NCBI GenBank assembly: GCA_030762175.1
Contig: CM060831.1
Span: forward strand, 80,631,001-80,695,000
DNA: 64,000 nucleotides
Direction of reading: 5' to 3'
Source: Metallyticus violacea
Lineage: Eukaryota > Arthropoda > Insecta > Mantodea > Metallyticidae
The number at the start of each line of letters is the position of its first letter. Position 1 is the first letter of the stretch. This document shows positions 1 through 11,453 of the stretch, piece by piece. A program made the position numbers and the translations under genes. The notes under the pieces were generated by a model. The model was given only the letters and a program-made list of their open reading frames with translations. It was not told the DNA's origin and did no database searches.

Positions 1-1000
1 TTTCAAATTTAATATAATATAAATATATGTTTTCTCATCTTTAGTAGTACATTAAACATCCTTGCCACTTTGAATAGTTTTACTTTTGCATAGAATCTTT
101 ATTTATCAAACTAGAAATGTGATACTGCAGATTGTCAGATGCATTACTCCCATGTTTGTCCATTGAACATTAAAACCAGCAGTAAGGAACGCATAAGGTA
201 TATCAAACCAGCAAATCCACATCTGGAATAAAGATTGTGTTGTTCTGGTTAGATAACATTAACAGAAGGGCAAAAAAGTTTTCAAAAATAATGTGAAAAC
301 TAATGAACTACTACACTGCAATTATAATGTTTACCAGTAGTGATAATGGCAGCATTACAGTTGGTAATTTATTTTTTTTTGCCAGTACTTTAATAGATAA
401 TGCTCTACTCTAATGTAAGAATGTAATAAAGGAAATTGCTGAAAAAGTGTAAAAGTCATTAAATGAAATTTAAATCTGTATTACTCTATATTTGGGTTTG
501 AATGTTGCAAGAATAGTACACTTACTCAAAGAAAGAATGGCCGCATTCTTGGATGGTAAAATCTCTACAAACTAACTGATCTTCAGAGGTCAAGTAAAAG
601 TAATGTTTAAAGAACTACTAGTACTCCCTGCAGCAAGCCTACAGGTAGATAGTGGCTTCAATGACTCTAACAGAGTGTGATAGAAACTATGCAAGTTTGA
701 ATCTCACATCTTTTTACACTTGAACCTCATATTTTTTATCCATTTTTCCATTCTCTTTGTTTTTATGAACAATATAATTTGTCCAAAATCAAATATAAAG
801 CATTTAAAAATAAATTATATATAAATCATCCTCAGATCTCAATGCAAAAATTCACTAAAGAAAGAAAACATATGTGATTATTTATTTTATTAAAATAAAA
901 TATTTCTATAAATGTGAATGTTTTACTATATAATAACTTATTTGGTATACTTATAATACTTTCTATCACAGTATTTTCCTGACTTTGGTCAACGGATTTT
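1..1000. other. A+T-rich intergenic DNA
   Basis: I recognise no coding, RNA or mobile-element signal here. It is A+T-rich with short homopolymers only. Confidence 0.5.
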
Positions 1001-1172
1001 TACAGATGAAAAATCTTTAAGTATGGCTTCCTTTGCAAGGGAAGTAGTAAAAGAACCTCAAGACTAAAATAAGAGGCTCAGAGCAAAATTTAATGACTAT
1101 TTTACGCTCTGAATTGAATGGGAGGCTGATGACCTGAAATGTTAAGAGCGTCAGTAAATAAATCAAATTAAT
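1001..1172 (+). repeat. SINE A, old 5'-truncated copy
   Basis: This is a strongly diverged copy of the tRNA-derived SINE seen better at 23101-23392. Recognisable landmarks in order are 'agtatggcttcctt', 'gaacctcaag', 'gctcagagcaaaattt', 'gctgatgacctga' and the tail 'taaataaatcaaatt'. The tRNA-like head is missing. It is the oldest-looking copy in the window. Confidence 0.75.
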
Positions 1173-1270
1173 ATATCACAGAATTTAAACAATGAGAATG
1201 TTAGGTTAGGTTCAGTGCTACAATTACTCATATTATTTCTTTTATTCTGCTCTAAAGCAAGCCACTCATA

Positions 1271-2504
1271 CCAGGGTAGGTCCATAAGTTTTCAGCCTAG
1301 CCATTTTCTAAGTATAGTAACCCTTTATTGCAATACACTTCTCACATCTTTGAATTAACATTTCAACCCTCCCCCCAAATAGAAGCCTTGTCTGCAAAAT
1401 GGGCATAAACAGCATCCATTACTTCTTCGTCACCCTTTAATTTCCTTCCTCGAAGGACCTTCTTGAGTTTTGAGAAGAGGAAATAGTCGCTGGGAGCTAC
1501 ATCTGGGCTGTAGGTTGGATGTTCGATCTCCTTGAAGCCACATTTCTTCACAGCTTCCTTTGCAACAAGAGCTGTGGGCACAGGCGCGTTGTCGTGAAGA
1601 AGGCGTACACCACCACTCAGCTTTCCTCGCCTTTTCTCTTTGATGGAAGCACGTAGTCTGTGCAGTAGGCCAACATAGTACTCCCCATTAATGTTGTGAT
1701 GTTCCTCTCCTTGAAGTCAATGAAGAGTATTCCTTCACAATCCCAAAAGATTATGGCCATGATCTTCTTGGTTGACTGAGTGACCTTGGCCTTTAGAGGC
1801 GGTGCTTCGTCAGGTTTACGCCACTCCATTGATTCTCTTTTGGACAAGGGGCCATAGTAGAGGACCATAGTTTCATCTCCTGTAACAATGGTTTGCAGAA
1901 CTTCTCTCTCGTTGTCACGGCAGAACTCCAAAAATATCTGACAACAGATGACCTGTTGCTGCTTTTGGACTGAGGAAATAAGTCTAGATACCCATCTTGG
2001 ACTAACCTTATTCATGTTTAAATGTTCATGAATAGTTCGAAGGACTGTTGTTTTAGAAAGGCCCAACCTTGCTGCTATTTCTGTAACTTTGAGCTGCCGG
2101 TCTTCCATAACTTCTCCTTCCACAAGAGCGATGTTTTCAGGAGTGAGTACCTCCAAGGGCAGACCTGCACGCTCTTCGTCTTTGTTTTCTCGACCCATTT
2201 GAAAAAGTTTGGCCCATTCTTTTACGGTAGAATATGAGAGGGATGCTTCCCCATATACACCGTCCAATCACTGTTTAATTTCATTTGGAGTAAGTCCATT
2301 TTTGTGAAGAACTTGATAATAGTTCGATACTCCATTTTGAACATGTCACTATCTTCTATACATAGCGTGCTTTATGGAACTATATCTGACAACTGAACAC
2401 AGTGGAGCGGAAGTTATAGCTGCAATTATTTACTTAACAGATAAGGATTTTTTGAAGGCGATAATCCTTATCGTAGAGGTTAGAAACTTATGGGCCTACC
2501 CTCG
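1271..2504 (-). mobile_element. mariner element M1 (full length, dead)
   Basis: The element has terminal inverted repeats of about 28 bp, 'cagggtaggtccataagtt' on the left and its complement ending 'cctaccctcg' on the right. TA dinucleotides flank it at 1269-1270 and 2505-2506, as expected for mariner target duplication. At about 1.23 kb it has the normal mariner length. M2, M3 and M4 are the same family. The transposase lies on the minus strand and is broken. Confidence 0.92.
1363..2344 (-). pseudogene. mariner transposase, broken (M1)
   Basis: This encodes a mariner DD34D transposase, a nuclear enzyme that binds the inverted repeats and cuts and pastes the element. The start MFKMEY at 2344 is shared with M3 and M4. 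A frameshift and a stop near 2270 break the first helix-turn-helix. The long middle frame (1617-2267) has the second helix-turn-helix (ARLGLSKTTV), the first catalytic Asp in VTGDETMV, and IFWDCEG. Another frameshift follows near 1620. The last frame has HDNAP with the usual following His changed to Pro, then YSPDVAPSDYFLF carrying the third Asp. Two or more frameshifts mean it makes no full protein. Confidence 0.9.
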
Positions 2505-2879
2505 TACCATGTGCTAAACCTTCTCATCGACTGTCTGAACTTGACATGTTTTCTTTCAATTGAAACATGGCTGCCTTTGTCGGCAGACGTACCGCTGTAT
2601 AAGTTTCGATTATCGCGGGGTTTTCGCCGTCTTAGGCTGATCTTAGACATGATGTATCTACTCGGCTATGTAGAAGACCGACAGGGAGAAAAGACGTTCT
2701 GCCTGGAAGGATGATGAACGTGTTCGCGGAGAGGTAGAAAGAAAATCCTTTTCATTTGCCCAATGGTAGGCGGCTTGTCACTTTACCGGTTCTTTACAGG
2801 CCGTATGAAATCATCATTGTAGAGTTGTTTGGGCAATTACATTCCGTATGTTGAACACTCCGTAGACAACCTTGCATAT

Positions 2880-3432
2880 GTCTCCGACGCGCAGAGAGTT
2901 ACTTTGGCGGACGAAGTTGTGGCGTCGTCGGCTTATAATGAGCCAATGGGGGTGTACCGACCACGTCATCATCGATATGATAGATTTTACCTGTCCGCAG
3001 GTACGAAAAACGTCTCGTTTTTGGGCTAGATTTCGTTCGTAAGTCCTGGACATCTTTAACATGGAAGGTTCAACAGTTTGGCCGACCGTGACTTTTAGGA
3101 ATTCATTTCAGTTCTATCTGCCCGAGAAAAATATCTGAATGGAGCAATCCTGTTCCTGCAGGATAACCATAGCGTTCACAAGTCAAGGATAGTTCAGCGT
3201 TGGTTTGATAGGCAAGAGGATATCTCGATCACCTGGTCTAACTTTATTGACTATGTTTGGTCAGAAATAAAGGAGACTTAGACCATCTCCTAGGACATCT
3301 GCCGAGGTATGACGAAAGTGGACTCGTGGAATTTCCTAGCAGAATGGCCAAATTATTTTTGGCGCCTAGTAGACTCTTTGCCGAGAAGAATAATAAACTT
3401 TATGAGCATGAAGGAAATTGTACTAGGTTTTA
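2880..3432 (+). pseudogene. Tc1-like (IS630 superfamily) transposase fragment
   Basis: The plus strand from about 3120 reads AREKYLNGAILFLQDNHSVH then KSRIVQRWFDRQEDI, then YVWSEIKE and DSLPRRI. LQDN carries the second catalytic Asp and the YVWSEI block corresponds to the NP(I)E-W region with the third acidic residue in Tc1-like transposases. The usual SPDLNP motif is lost between them. Weaker similarity runs upstream to about 2880 through many stops. No terminal inverted repeats were found. A 28-base A run follows at 3497-3524. It is a dead fragment and the exact family is uncertain. Confidence 0.7.
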
Positions 3433-3496
3433 AGATTTTTATTTATTTCTATGTTTGTTTTAATTTTTAACGGAGATTGTACCATATTTTAAATGC

Positions 3497-3524
3497 AAAA
3501 AAAAAAAAAAAAAAAAAAAAAAAA
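3497..3524 (+). repeat. poly(A) run, 28 bases
   Basis: A pure A run sits about 65 bases after the Tc1-like fragment. It could be the tail of a retroposed copy or simple slippage. Confidence 0.9.
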
Positions 3525-5235
3525 TGTAAGGTCACAGTGAAAAGGTCTCAAGGTAGCAATATACATTTTGAAGTTACAAGCATTAAAACTTCCTCATAAA
3601 TTTAAAAATTAACCCTATACTGAGTTGATGGTCGTACAAACAATGAAAAAATTAAAAATAAAAAATGTAGAAATTGTATGAGATTTGAACCCACTTGTCT
3701 CATATGTATAATCTAACAAATAATGTTTTAAATTGTTTAGATACCTTGAGGTTGGAATGTCAATTGTGTTCTTTTTGATACGCTTTCAGTATTACAAAAC
3801 AGCTGTTGACTGTATTCTGTTTAATCAATGAAAATCCAGTACATTTTGGTTTTAATAAAGAAAGTGGCAAACTTCTATGTTTTGCACGAAGAAACAAATG
3901 TATCATTGAAGTTTGATTTTTGTCAATACTACTTGCAGTCACATTAACTAAAGTACTGTGATAACATTGCTTGTAGGAGCCTGCCTATTACTTTGGTTAT
4001 GTTCTGAACCAGGAAGTGGTCTTTGTTTCTGACAAGTGGTGCACATACCTGCATATCTACTTAAGAATGACAGAGGTATGAAGAATAAAATGTAATGACA
4101 TATATTGGTTAAAAGGGCAGATCTGCTATAAATCCTTTATGTTCTGAGAATTATTTTATAATAGCACTCATTTTCAAACAAAAAACACAAAATTTGGATA
4201 TTTGAATATTATAGGCATATGACATTGCTGTTCATGTACAGAAAGTGTTTAATTTTGAACACTAAAGCCCTTTTACTGTTGTTTATTTGACTTGTCATTT
4301 ATTCTGAAAATGTTTCAGGTTTGGTTTCATTCAGAACGTTGTAGTTAATTGTTTTTGTATTGAATAATGCAGCTATATTTTTAAGCATAGAATATGTGTT
4401 TTATGATTATGTGGTAAAAGTGTATAAATTTGGTATTTTTCAGTTTTCTGCAGCAGTAGCTCTTTATTATGAGTTTCAAATGCTCCAAAAAGATGGATTG
4501 TGTCAGTCCATGTGAAATCAGCAATTCACATCTATTCCCACTCAAATTTTAATATTTTCTTACAAACATGTAAAAATAAACATTTTCAAAGTTACATATA
4601 CCCTAGATAATTATTACAAGAGTTTTTATAAATTAAATACTGAAAATGCCCTACATTTTCATTTCATTCTTATACATATGTTGATATATTTTCAATTTTA
4701 TATAAAATGCAGAACTCATTTTGGCTTATTTTCAAGCCAAAATATGCACCTAATATAACTTGTATAGTTTGAAATTGAAACTCAAATAATCTTGTAGTTC
4801 ATTATGTATTTTATTCAGTGTTTGTTAACTCTGGGTATAGTGGGCTCTCATAATATTAATGTTAATAATTTCTTATAGCATACCTATGATGAAAAGTTTA
4901 TTTAATAGGATACACTATGAGTTTAATTACTAAACCAGTTTGCAGCCTACTGGATTGTTTTCTATTAAGAACATGCATTGACAGAAAAGAAGCTAACAAA
5001 AATAATTTCACAAAGAACCAAGGAATTGTTTACACTAAACCCGAAACCCAGAAGGGTATTGAGTGTGCTTAGTACAAATTCAGTACCAAGGATACATTAT
5101 AAACTTTCTTAATTTAATTTAAAATTAGATAGTATATAAAGTCACCCCAAAATACATATTTCTAAGAACATTATATTATTTATTGTGGATTAACTCTTCA
5201 TTGTGGAGGTCTATTTTTTAGAATCTTGTTAGGTA
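3525..5235. other. A+T-rich intergenic DNA
   Basis: I see no recognisable gene or repeat family in this 1.7 kb. A short minus-strand open frame at 3760-3942 has no recognisable motif. Confidence 0.5.
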
Positions 5236-6266
5236 CAAGGGTAGGTCCGTAAGTTTCCAGCCTAATCATTTTCTAGATATGATAAAGACAAAAACTATAT
5301 TTCACTTCTCAATATAGTTACCGTTTATTACAATACACTTCTCACATCTTTGAATTAACATTTAAATTCTCCCCCCCCCAAATAATTGGGAAATCTAGTC
5401 TGCAAAATGGGCATAAACAGCATCCATCACTTCTTCGTCACTCTTAACTTTCCTTCTTGAGTTTTGCGAAGAGAAAATAGTCACTGGGAGCTAGATCTGG
5501 GATGTAGGGTGGATGGTCGACCTCCTTGAAGCCACATTTCTTCACAGCTTCCTTTGCAACAAGAGCTGTGTGCACAGGTGCATTGTCGTGAAGAAGGCGC
5601 ACACCATCACTCAGCTTTCCTCGCCTTTTCTCTTTGATGGAAGCACGTAGTCTGTGCAGTAGGTCACCATAGTGCCAGAGCTCCAACAATTCTTCACAAT
5701 GACTTTTTGCTGCTTTTGGAGTGAGGAAAGAAGTCAAGGTACCCATCTTGCATCAACCTTATTCATGTTTAAATGTAAATGGATAATTTGATGGACTGTT
5801 GTTTTAGAAAGGCACAACCTTGTTGCTAGTTCTGTAACTTTGAGCCGCCGGTCTTCCATAATTTTGCCTTCCACAAGAGCGATGTTTTCAGGAGTGAGCA
5901 CCTCCAAGGGCCGACATGCACGCTTTTCATCTTCAATGCTTTCTTGACCCATTGGAGTAAGTTTGGCCCATTCTTTTACATTAGAATATAAGGGCGATGC
6001 TTCCCCATATACACCGTTCGATCACTGCTTAATTTCATTTGGAGTAAGTCCTTCTTTTGTGAAGAATTTAATAACAGCTGGATACTCCATTTTGAACATG
6101 TCACAATATTCTACACATAGCCTCCTTTATGTAACTATATCTGAACAAGTGAACACAGTTACAGCTGCAATTATTTACTTAACAGATAAGTTATGACACC
6201 AGATAAGGGTTTTGTGAAGGTGATAAGCCTTATCAGTGAGGCCGGGAACTTATGAACATACCCTTG
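5236..6266 (-). mobile_element. mariner element M2, internally deleted
   Basis: This is the same family as M1. It has inverted repeats 'caagggtaggtccgtaagt' and its complement ending 'catacccttg', with TA flanks at 5234-5235 and 6267-6268. At 1031 bp it is about 200 bp shorter than M1. The missing block lies at about 5672-5706, where M1 has the region coding the first catalytic Asp and the FWD motif. A mosaic of about 30 bases remains at the junction. Confidence 0.9.
5400..6099 (-). pseudogene. mariner transposase, internally deleted (M2)
   Basis: The family start MFKMEY is at 6099. The second helix-turn-helix (TRLCLSKTTV) is in the frame 5734-5952. The catalytic domain then jumps directly to the region before HDNAPVH, followed by IPDLAPSDYFLF, so the second and third catalytic Asp remain. 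The block with GDET and FWD is gone, so the product could never be catalytic. Such deletions typically give copies that can be mobilised in trans only if both ends are intact, which they nearly are here. Confidence 0.88.
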
Positions 6267-7082
6267 TAGATGTAAGCTTGGAAAATAGGATTTTGAATAT
6301 GTAAAAGAAGTTATCTAGAGAGTACAAAAGCAAAATTAATTTAAATTAGCTTATGCATTGTTTAAAAAACAACATCCAGATTTTAAAATATATTTTCCAA
6401 ATGTTGTGAATTCAGACCAAACCATGTAATTCTATCTTGGGCATCTGGTACTCTTACTATTTGTGTTTGCACCATACACCAAAATGTAAAATTAATTGAA
6501 AGAACTTACGCTAATTTCAAAATAGATATTAAAATTCATATAAACACTGCTTGTGACATTTAATATGCAACAATGTATTTGTCGTCACAGCCGAAGATGG
6601 AGATAACATATCTTTGAAACCAGTTCCGTATATTTTTAAGGTTAGTGAAGCATGAAGAGTGTTAAGACGACAGATTCAATTCACATGAGTTTCACTGTGT
6701 TAGTTCCATATGATTTTTTTTTATTATTTTTTTTATTTATTTATTTATTTATTTTTATTTTTTTTTTATGATTTACAATTTTTAAAAAAATTTTAATGTA
6801 TTTGTAAACTTCATAAAATTGCCCTGGAGAGGAAAAAGGAATAAAATGTTCTTTTTTATTTAAATTAAATTCAGTTGATGAAATACTTATAAACAGTGGA
6901 TACATGTAGAAAGATAAATTTTAGAAGCACACACTCATTGAGCACAAGAATTTTTAAATACTTGATCAGTAAATGTGAACATTTTGCCATGCCATTCATT
7001 CATTGTAGTACAACAGCCAGGTTTCAAGAATGAACTTAAATAGTTACTCCCACCCAAATGAATGAATGAATTTATACTGAGA

Positions 7083-7086
<4 letters not shown>
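6267..7086. other. A+T-rich DNA with ATTT-type low complexity
   Basis: This contains a T-rich, ATTT-like tract at 6716-6770. I see no gene or known repeat otherwise. Confidence 0.5.

Positions 7087-7144
<58 letters not shown>
7087..7144. repeat. (ATT)n microsatellite
   Basis: About 19 uninterrupted ATT units, visible directly. Confidence 0.97.
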
Positions 7145-7147
<3 letters not shown>

Positions 7148-7689
7148 CTTCAAGATATAAAATCATTCTACTGGAATAATGCCCAAACAACAAGCCATTC
7201 TTTTATTTACTTTAACGGTACAGATAGACTTTTAATTCCAATACCTGTGTAATTATTTAAAAATGCTTGATGCAAGACAGGGCTGTAAATATTTTTCAAT
7301 GACATCTTTGCTCTTGCCTTCAGAAAAATTGAAAAAAATGTAATAATATTTATTATTTTTATGTGTCTATTGCACAGTATAAGAATAAAAATAAGTTTTT
7401 ATTTTTAAATTTTGTAGCCATGATTTTGGGGTGTCTGCTAAATGGCATTTATTTGTTACATCACATTGGAGGGGTGCATGTAATAGTGGGCAGAAACCTT
7501 TTGTTGTAATGACTTTATAGCAACCAAATTACGATTCCTCTTCAGCTTTATAACTGTTGCTAACAGAATATAAAAAGTTGATTTTGAATAACTTATATAA
7601 CTCGGTAACTTCAAGAACATCAACTTATTCTGCCAAAACACTGGAAGAAACTCGGATTACGTACCTTCATTCCAGTCAGTTCACACAAA
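7145..7689. other. intergenic DNA
   Basis: I see nothing recognisable here. It is bounded by the microsatellite and the outer end of the Penelope-like fragment. Confidence 0.45.
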
Positions 7690-8486
7690 TTAACTACAAA
7701 ATGTTATATCGAACTAAAACACTCTTATTGCTCCACTTACTTGCCATGAAATGTGGTATTAGTTTCAAGAACCTTTCCTCTCATCTTCGGCCATGGGTCG
7801 ACTGGTTGGAAACTTCCTCGCACTGTGTAGATGAGATTCTACTCTGATGACTTCCTGATGAACTTGAAGTTGATGTTATACTTGCCAGGAACATCAAAGT
7901 CTTTAAATGATCTCTATACTTGCAAATGTAAATCTTTTCCCATGTAGTCAATTCTGCAGGTCCCTGTACTGCTTTCAATAATTCAGCGCCTTTCTGAATG
8001 TTATGATTTTCCTTCCAAAAATGATATGCCACTGCTGACCTCTCCATCTGTTTGTATTGTATGTTCCTAAAGTGCTCATTCAAATGTGTGTCTATATTCC
8101 TCTTTGTTTTACCAATATAAACCTTTTCACATTCTGCGCAACTTATTTTTTAAATCCCTGCTTTTTTCTCCTGTGGAGTATTTTCACACGCCTTTCCCAC
8201 TAAAAGATTTTTCATGTTAAATCTATTAATAGGTACCAACCTTTTATTAAAATCTTTAATAAATCTTTAAAAATATTGACATTTTCTCATTGCCCATTGA
8301 TGATATGTGAATTTTTTAAAACTAGTTTTTCTTTCCCTGCTAAAAGTGTATGGCATCTTTAATAAGTTTCTTTCTTTGAAATTTCTGTACTTTTTTATGT
8401 ATTAAAACCATTTTCAACTGCAATTTCCTCTATTCTCCTGTGCTCCTTATAGTATTCTTCTTTACTGATTTTTTAGGTTAACCAAC
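7690..8486 (-). mobile_element. Penelope-like element, 3' part, minus copy
   Basis: On the minus strand, with frameshifts, this reads EYYKEHRRIEEIAVENGF, then LVPINRFNMKNLLVG, EKKAGI, KISCAECEKVYIGKTKRN and LNEHFRNIQ, ending near WEKIYICKYRD. That order matches the linker and the C-terminal GIY-YIG endonuclease of Penelope-like retroelements. Here the GIY-YIG signature appears as AGI followed by VYIGKTKR. The reverse transcriptase core is absent, so the copy is 5'-truncated. It abuts an opposed partial copy at 8487. A hammerhead-like motif lies after the coding end at 7762-7790. Confidence 0.75.
7762..7790 (-). ncRNA. hammerhead-like motif in Penelope-like tail
   Basis: The minus strand reads 'gaagatgagagg' then 'ttcttgaaact'. 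A GATGA core piece, a short pairing region and GAAA are arranged as in hammerhead ribozymes, which are reported in Penelope-like elements. The usual CU before GAUGA is AA, so self-cleavage is doubtful. The same motif recurs in the opposed copy. Confidence 0.3.
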
Positions 8487-8860
8487 TGAATGAACACTTT
8501 AGGAACATAAAATGCAGATAGAGAGGTCAGCAGTGGGATATTATTTTTGGAAGGAAAATCATGACATTCACAAGGGGGTTGAATTATTGAAAGCAGTACA
8601 AGGACCTACAGAATTGGCTACATGGGAAAAGATTTACATTTGCAATTATAGAGATCGTTTAATGAGTTTTGATGTTCCTGGCAAGGATAACATCTATTTC
8701 AAGTTCATCAGGAAGCCACCAAAGTAGAATCTCATCTACATAGTGCAAGGACCAACCAGTCGTCCCGTGGCTGAAGATGAGAGCATAGGTTCTCGAAACT
8801 AGTACCACATTTCATAGCAAGTAAGTGGAGCAATAATAGTGTTATAGTTCCATATATCAT
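8487..8860 (+). mobile_element. Penelope-like element, 3' part, plus copy
   Basis: The plus strand begins at LNEHFRN and continues through SAVGYYFWKENHDI, LLKAVQGPTELATWEKIYI and FDVPGKDNIYFKFI to a stop near 8727. This is the C-terminal half of the GIY-YIG endonuclease domain and ends as the family does. The non-coding tail continues with 'accacatttcatagcaagt' and is shared with the minus copy to about 8860. It is an inverted duplicate of 7690-8083 with many substitutions, so the two are independent or anciently separated copies. Confidence 0.75.
8771..8799 (+). ncRNA. hammerhead-like motif in Penelope-like tail
   Basis: This reads 'ctgaagatgagag', loop 'cataggt' and 'tctcgaaac'. GAGA pairs with TCTC as a stem II candidate between GATGA and GAAA. 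It is the better of the two copies. The two bases before GATGA differ from the canonical core, so it may be a relic. Confidence 0.35.
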
Positions 8861-10231
8861 ATAATGATTTGAATATATGAGTGGCTTCACTGTAATAGTT
8901 CCTATATGAACATTTTAAACAAAATATTACTCAAATTCTGACAATTTCAGGAAGAAAACATAAACCCTGCTGCAAGAAGAGGCGAAATTTTAAGATTTTT
9001 AGGGCATGTTGCTTGTTGTTGTGATAAGTAATGAAACTGAATATGTTGTGAGCATAAAAGAGGAAAGTGGCTCACTAAAAGTAGTATCCTTTTATCACAG
9101 TGGTCAAGCTTCATCGTACACCAAGCATTTATCAACTTTTTAGGAATGCTGTTATTACGTGCATACCACTATTGGAAAGACCTATTATATTATGGTTACA
9201 AGAACTAATAATGTAATAAAAATATATAAATATGTCCATTAATAGGTGAGGATTTTTACAAATTTTTTTTACAAATACTTCTGTGTAATTTATGGATATA
9301 ATGAGTATATAATATCTCCGTATGTACAGTGCAACTGCATTACCAAGTGAGAGCACTTCATATATTATTAATAGAAATTTGCATTTAATATATTGCATGC
9401 AGCAATTTCACTTATCAGCCAATTTTAATGCCAAATTTCATTAAAATATAAAATAGTAAGGTTGAAAATGTCAGTTCGGCCTGTTGATTTCACATGAAAT
9501 GACACATCTTTTGCTATTACTTAAGGAGTAAATGAGAATGAAAAATGTTGATATTTAATCCAAAGGCATTTTGTAGTTTACTAATATTTGATATACCAAC
9601 ACATATTTTTGCACAACCTGTCTGTTGGCACTTTTATCAGCTGTTGCATTTAAACAGAAATAGAAATTCAACATTGAGCATGTGAATGTGCTTATAGTGT
9701 TATTACTAGTATTTGTACTGTTGAACTAATGTAACCTCTACATGGACTGTTGGTCAGCCAAAGCATTTAGCTTTATTTATAACTAAAATGTATCTATCTT
9801 GTTAACAAAATTCAAAGATAAATGCCATATTATATTCCCAATATATAAATGTTTTTTTATTACGAAGAAAAGTGTGAAGTATTTCAATAGCTTCATACTT
9901 TAAATTTAAGTTACAATTTTTGACAAATCAGCTTTTGATTTTTAATACTGAATTATGATAAGTGTTGTTAGAAACATGAGCATGACATTAAATGTAGCTG
10001 CTTTGTAAACTATAGCTACATAGAAAGCATAGTAATTAAGTTTATAGTGGAAAACAGTTATAGAAGAGCTGGGCTCTCAGTAAACTTTCAAAAATATAAA
10101 AGAAATAAGTGCTAATGAACTGTACATAGAAAACATTGCAAATCCAGACAGTTCCTTTATAATAAATTTAGTATAATAATTATTTTTAATGCTCATGCTT
10201 AACGATTCCATATTTTATGTGAGTAGCTATA
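8861..10231. other. A+T-rich intergenic DNA
   Basis: I see no recognisable gene or repeat family. The open frame 9132-9398 (minus) is hydrophobic and A+T-driven, with no motif. Confidence 0.45.
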
Positions 10232-11453
10232 CGAGGGTAGGTCCATAAGTTTCCAGCCTAACCATTAGTTACCCTTTATTGCAATACACTTCTCACATAT
10301 TTGAATTAACATTTCATTCCCCCCCCAAATAGTCTGAACTTTTCTGCAAAATGGGCATAAACAGCATCCATACATTTTTTTTTTTTGTCACTTAAATTTC
10401 CTTCCTGGAAGGTCCTCCTTGAGTTTTGAGAAGAGGAAATAGTCACTGGGAGTTAGATCTGGGCTGTAGGGTGAATGGTTGATCTCCTTGAAGCCATATT
10501 TTTTCACAGTTTCCTTTGCAAAAGAGCTGTGTGCACAGGCTCCTGGTCATGAAGAAGGTGCACAGCAACATTCAGCTTTCCTGGCTTTTTCTGTTTAATG
10601 GAAGCATGTAGTCTGTGCAGTAGGCCAGCTTAGTACTCCCCATTCACTGTGGTGTTCCTCTCCTTGAAGTCAATGAAGAGTATTCCTTCACAGTCCCAAA
10701 ATATTGTGGCCATGATCTGCTTGTTTGACTGAGTGACCTTGGCCTTTAGAGACGGTGCTTCGCCTGGTTTACCCACTAAATTGATTCTCTTTTGGACAAG
10801 GGATCATAGTAGAGGATCATAGTTTCATCTCCTGTAACAATAGTTTGCAGAACTTTTCTGTCATTGCCACGGCATAGCTCCAAAAATGCCTGACAACAGA
10901 TGACTCGTTGCTGCTTTTGGACTGAGGAAAGAGGTCTAGGCGCTAACCTTATTCATGTTTAAATGTTTATGAATAATTCATTACTGTTGTTTTTTAAAGT
11001 TCCAACCTTGTTGCTATTTCTGTAACTTTGAGCTACTGGTTTTCCGTAATTTTTCCTCCACAAGAACGATGTTTTCAGTAGTGAGCACCTCCAAAGGCTG
11101 ACCTGCATGCTCTTTGTCTTCAATGCTTTCTCGGCCCATTCGAAAAAGTTTGGCCCATTCTTTTACAGTAGAATATGAGGGGGGCGCTTTCCAATATACA
11201 CCGTCCAATCGCTGTTTAATTTTATTTGGACTAAGTCCTTCTTTTGTGAAGAACTGAATAACAGAACAATACTCCATTTTGAACACTTCACAATTTTCTA
11301 CACATAGCCTTCTTTATGCAACTATATCTGAACAACTGAACACAGTTACAGCTGCAATTATTTACTTAACAGATAAGGTATGACACCATATAAGGGTTTT
11401 GTGAAGGCGAAAATCCTTATCGGAGATGCTGGAAACTTATGAACCTACCCTTG
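10232..11453 (-). mobile_element. mariner element M3 (full length, dead)
   Basis: The left inverted repeat 'cgagggtaggtccataagt' is the best preserved of the family. The right end is the complement, ending 'aacctacccttg'. TA flanks lie at 10230-10231 and 11454-11455. The length of 1222 bp equals M1. Confidence 0.92.
10345..11286 (-). pseudogene. mariner transposase, heavily broken (M3)
   Basis: The first codon of the family start is now GTG at 11286, followed by FKMEY. The first domain is open from there to 11014 (QFFTKEGLSPNKIKQRLDG, VKEWAKLFRMGRESIED). Single-base indels then break the frame near 11010, 10920, 10780 and 10540. Traces of the second helix-turn-helix, the GDET region and the SPDL region can be followed in shifting frames. 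It cannot encode an active enzyme. Confidence 0.85.

Noticed and set aside
6935..7153. Poly-isoleucine frame
   Set aside because: It is the translation of the (ATT)n microsatellite.
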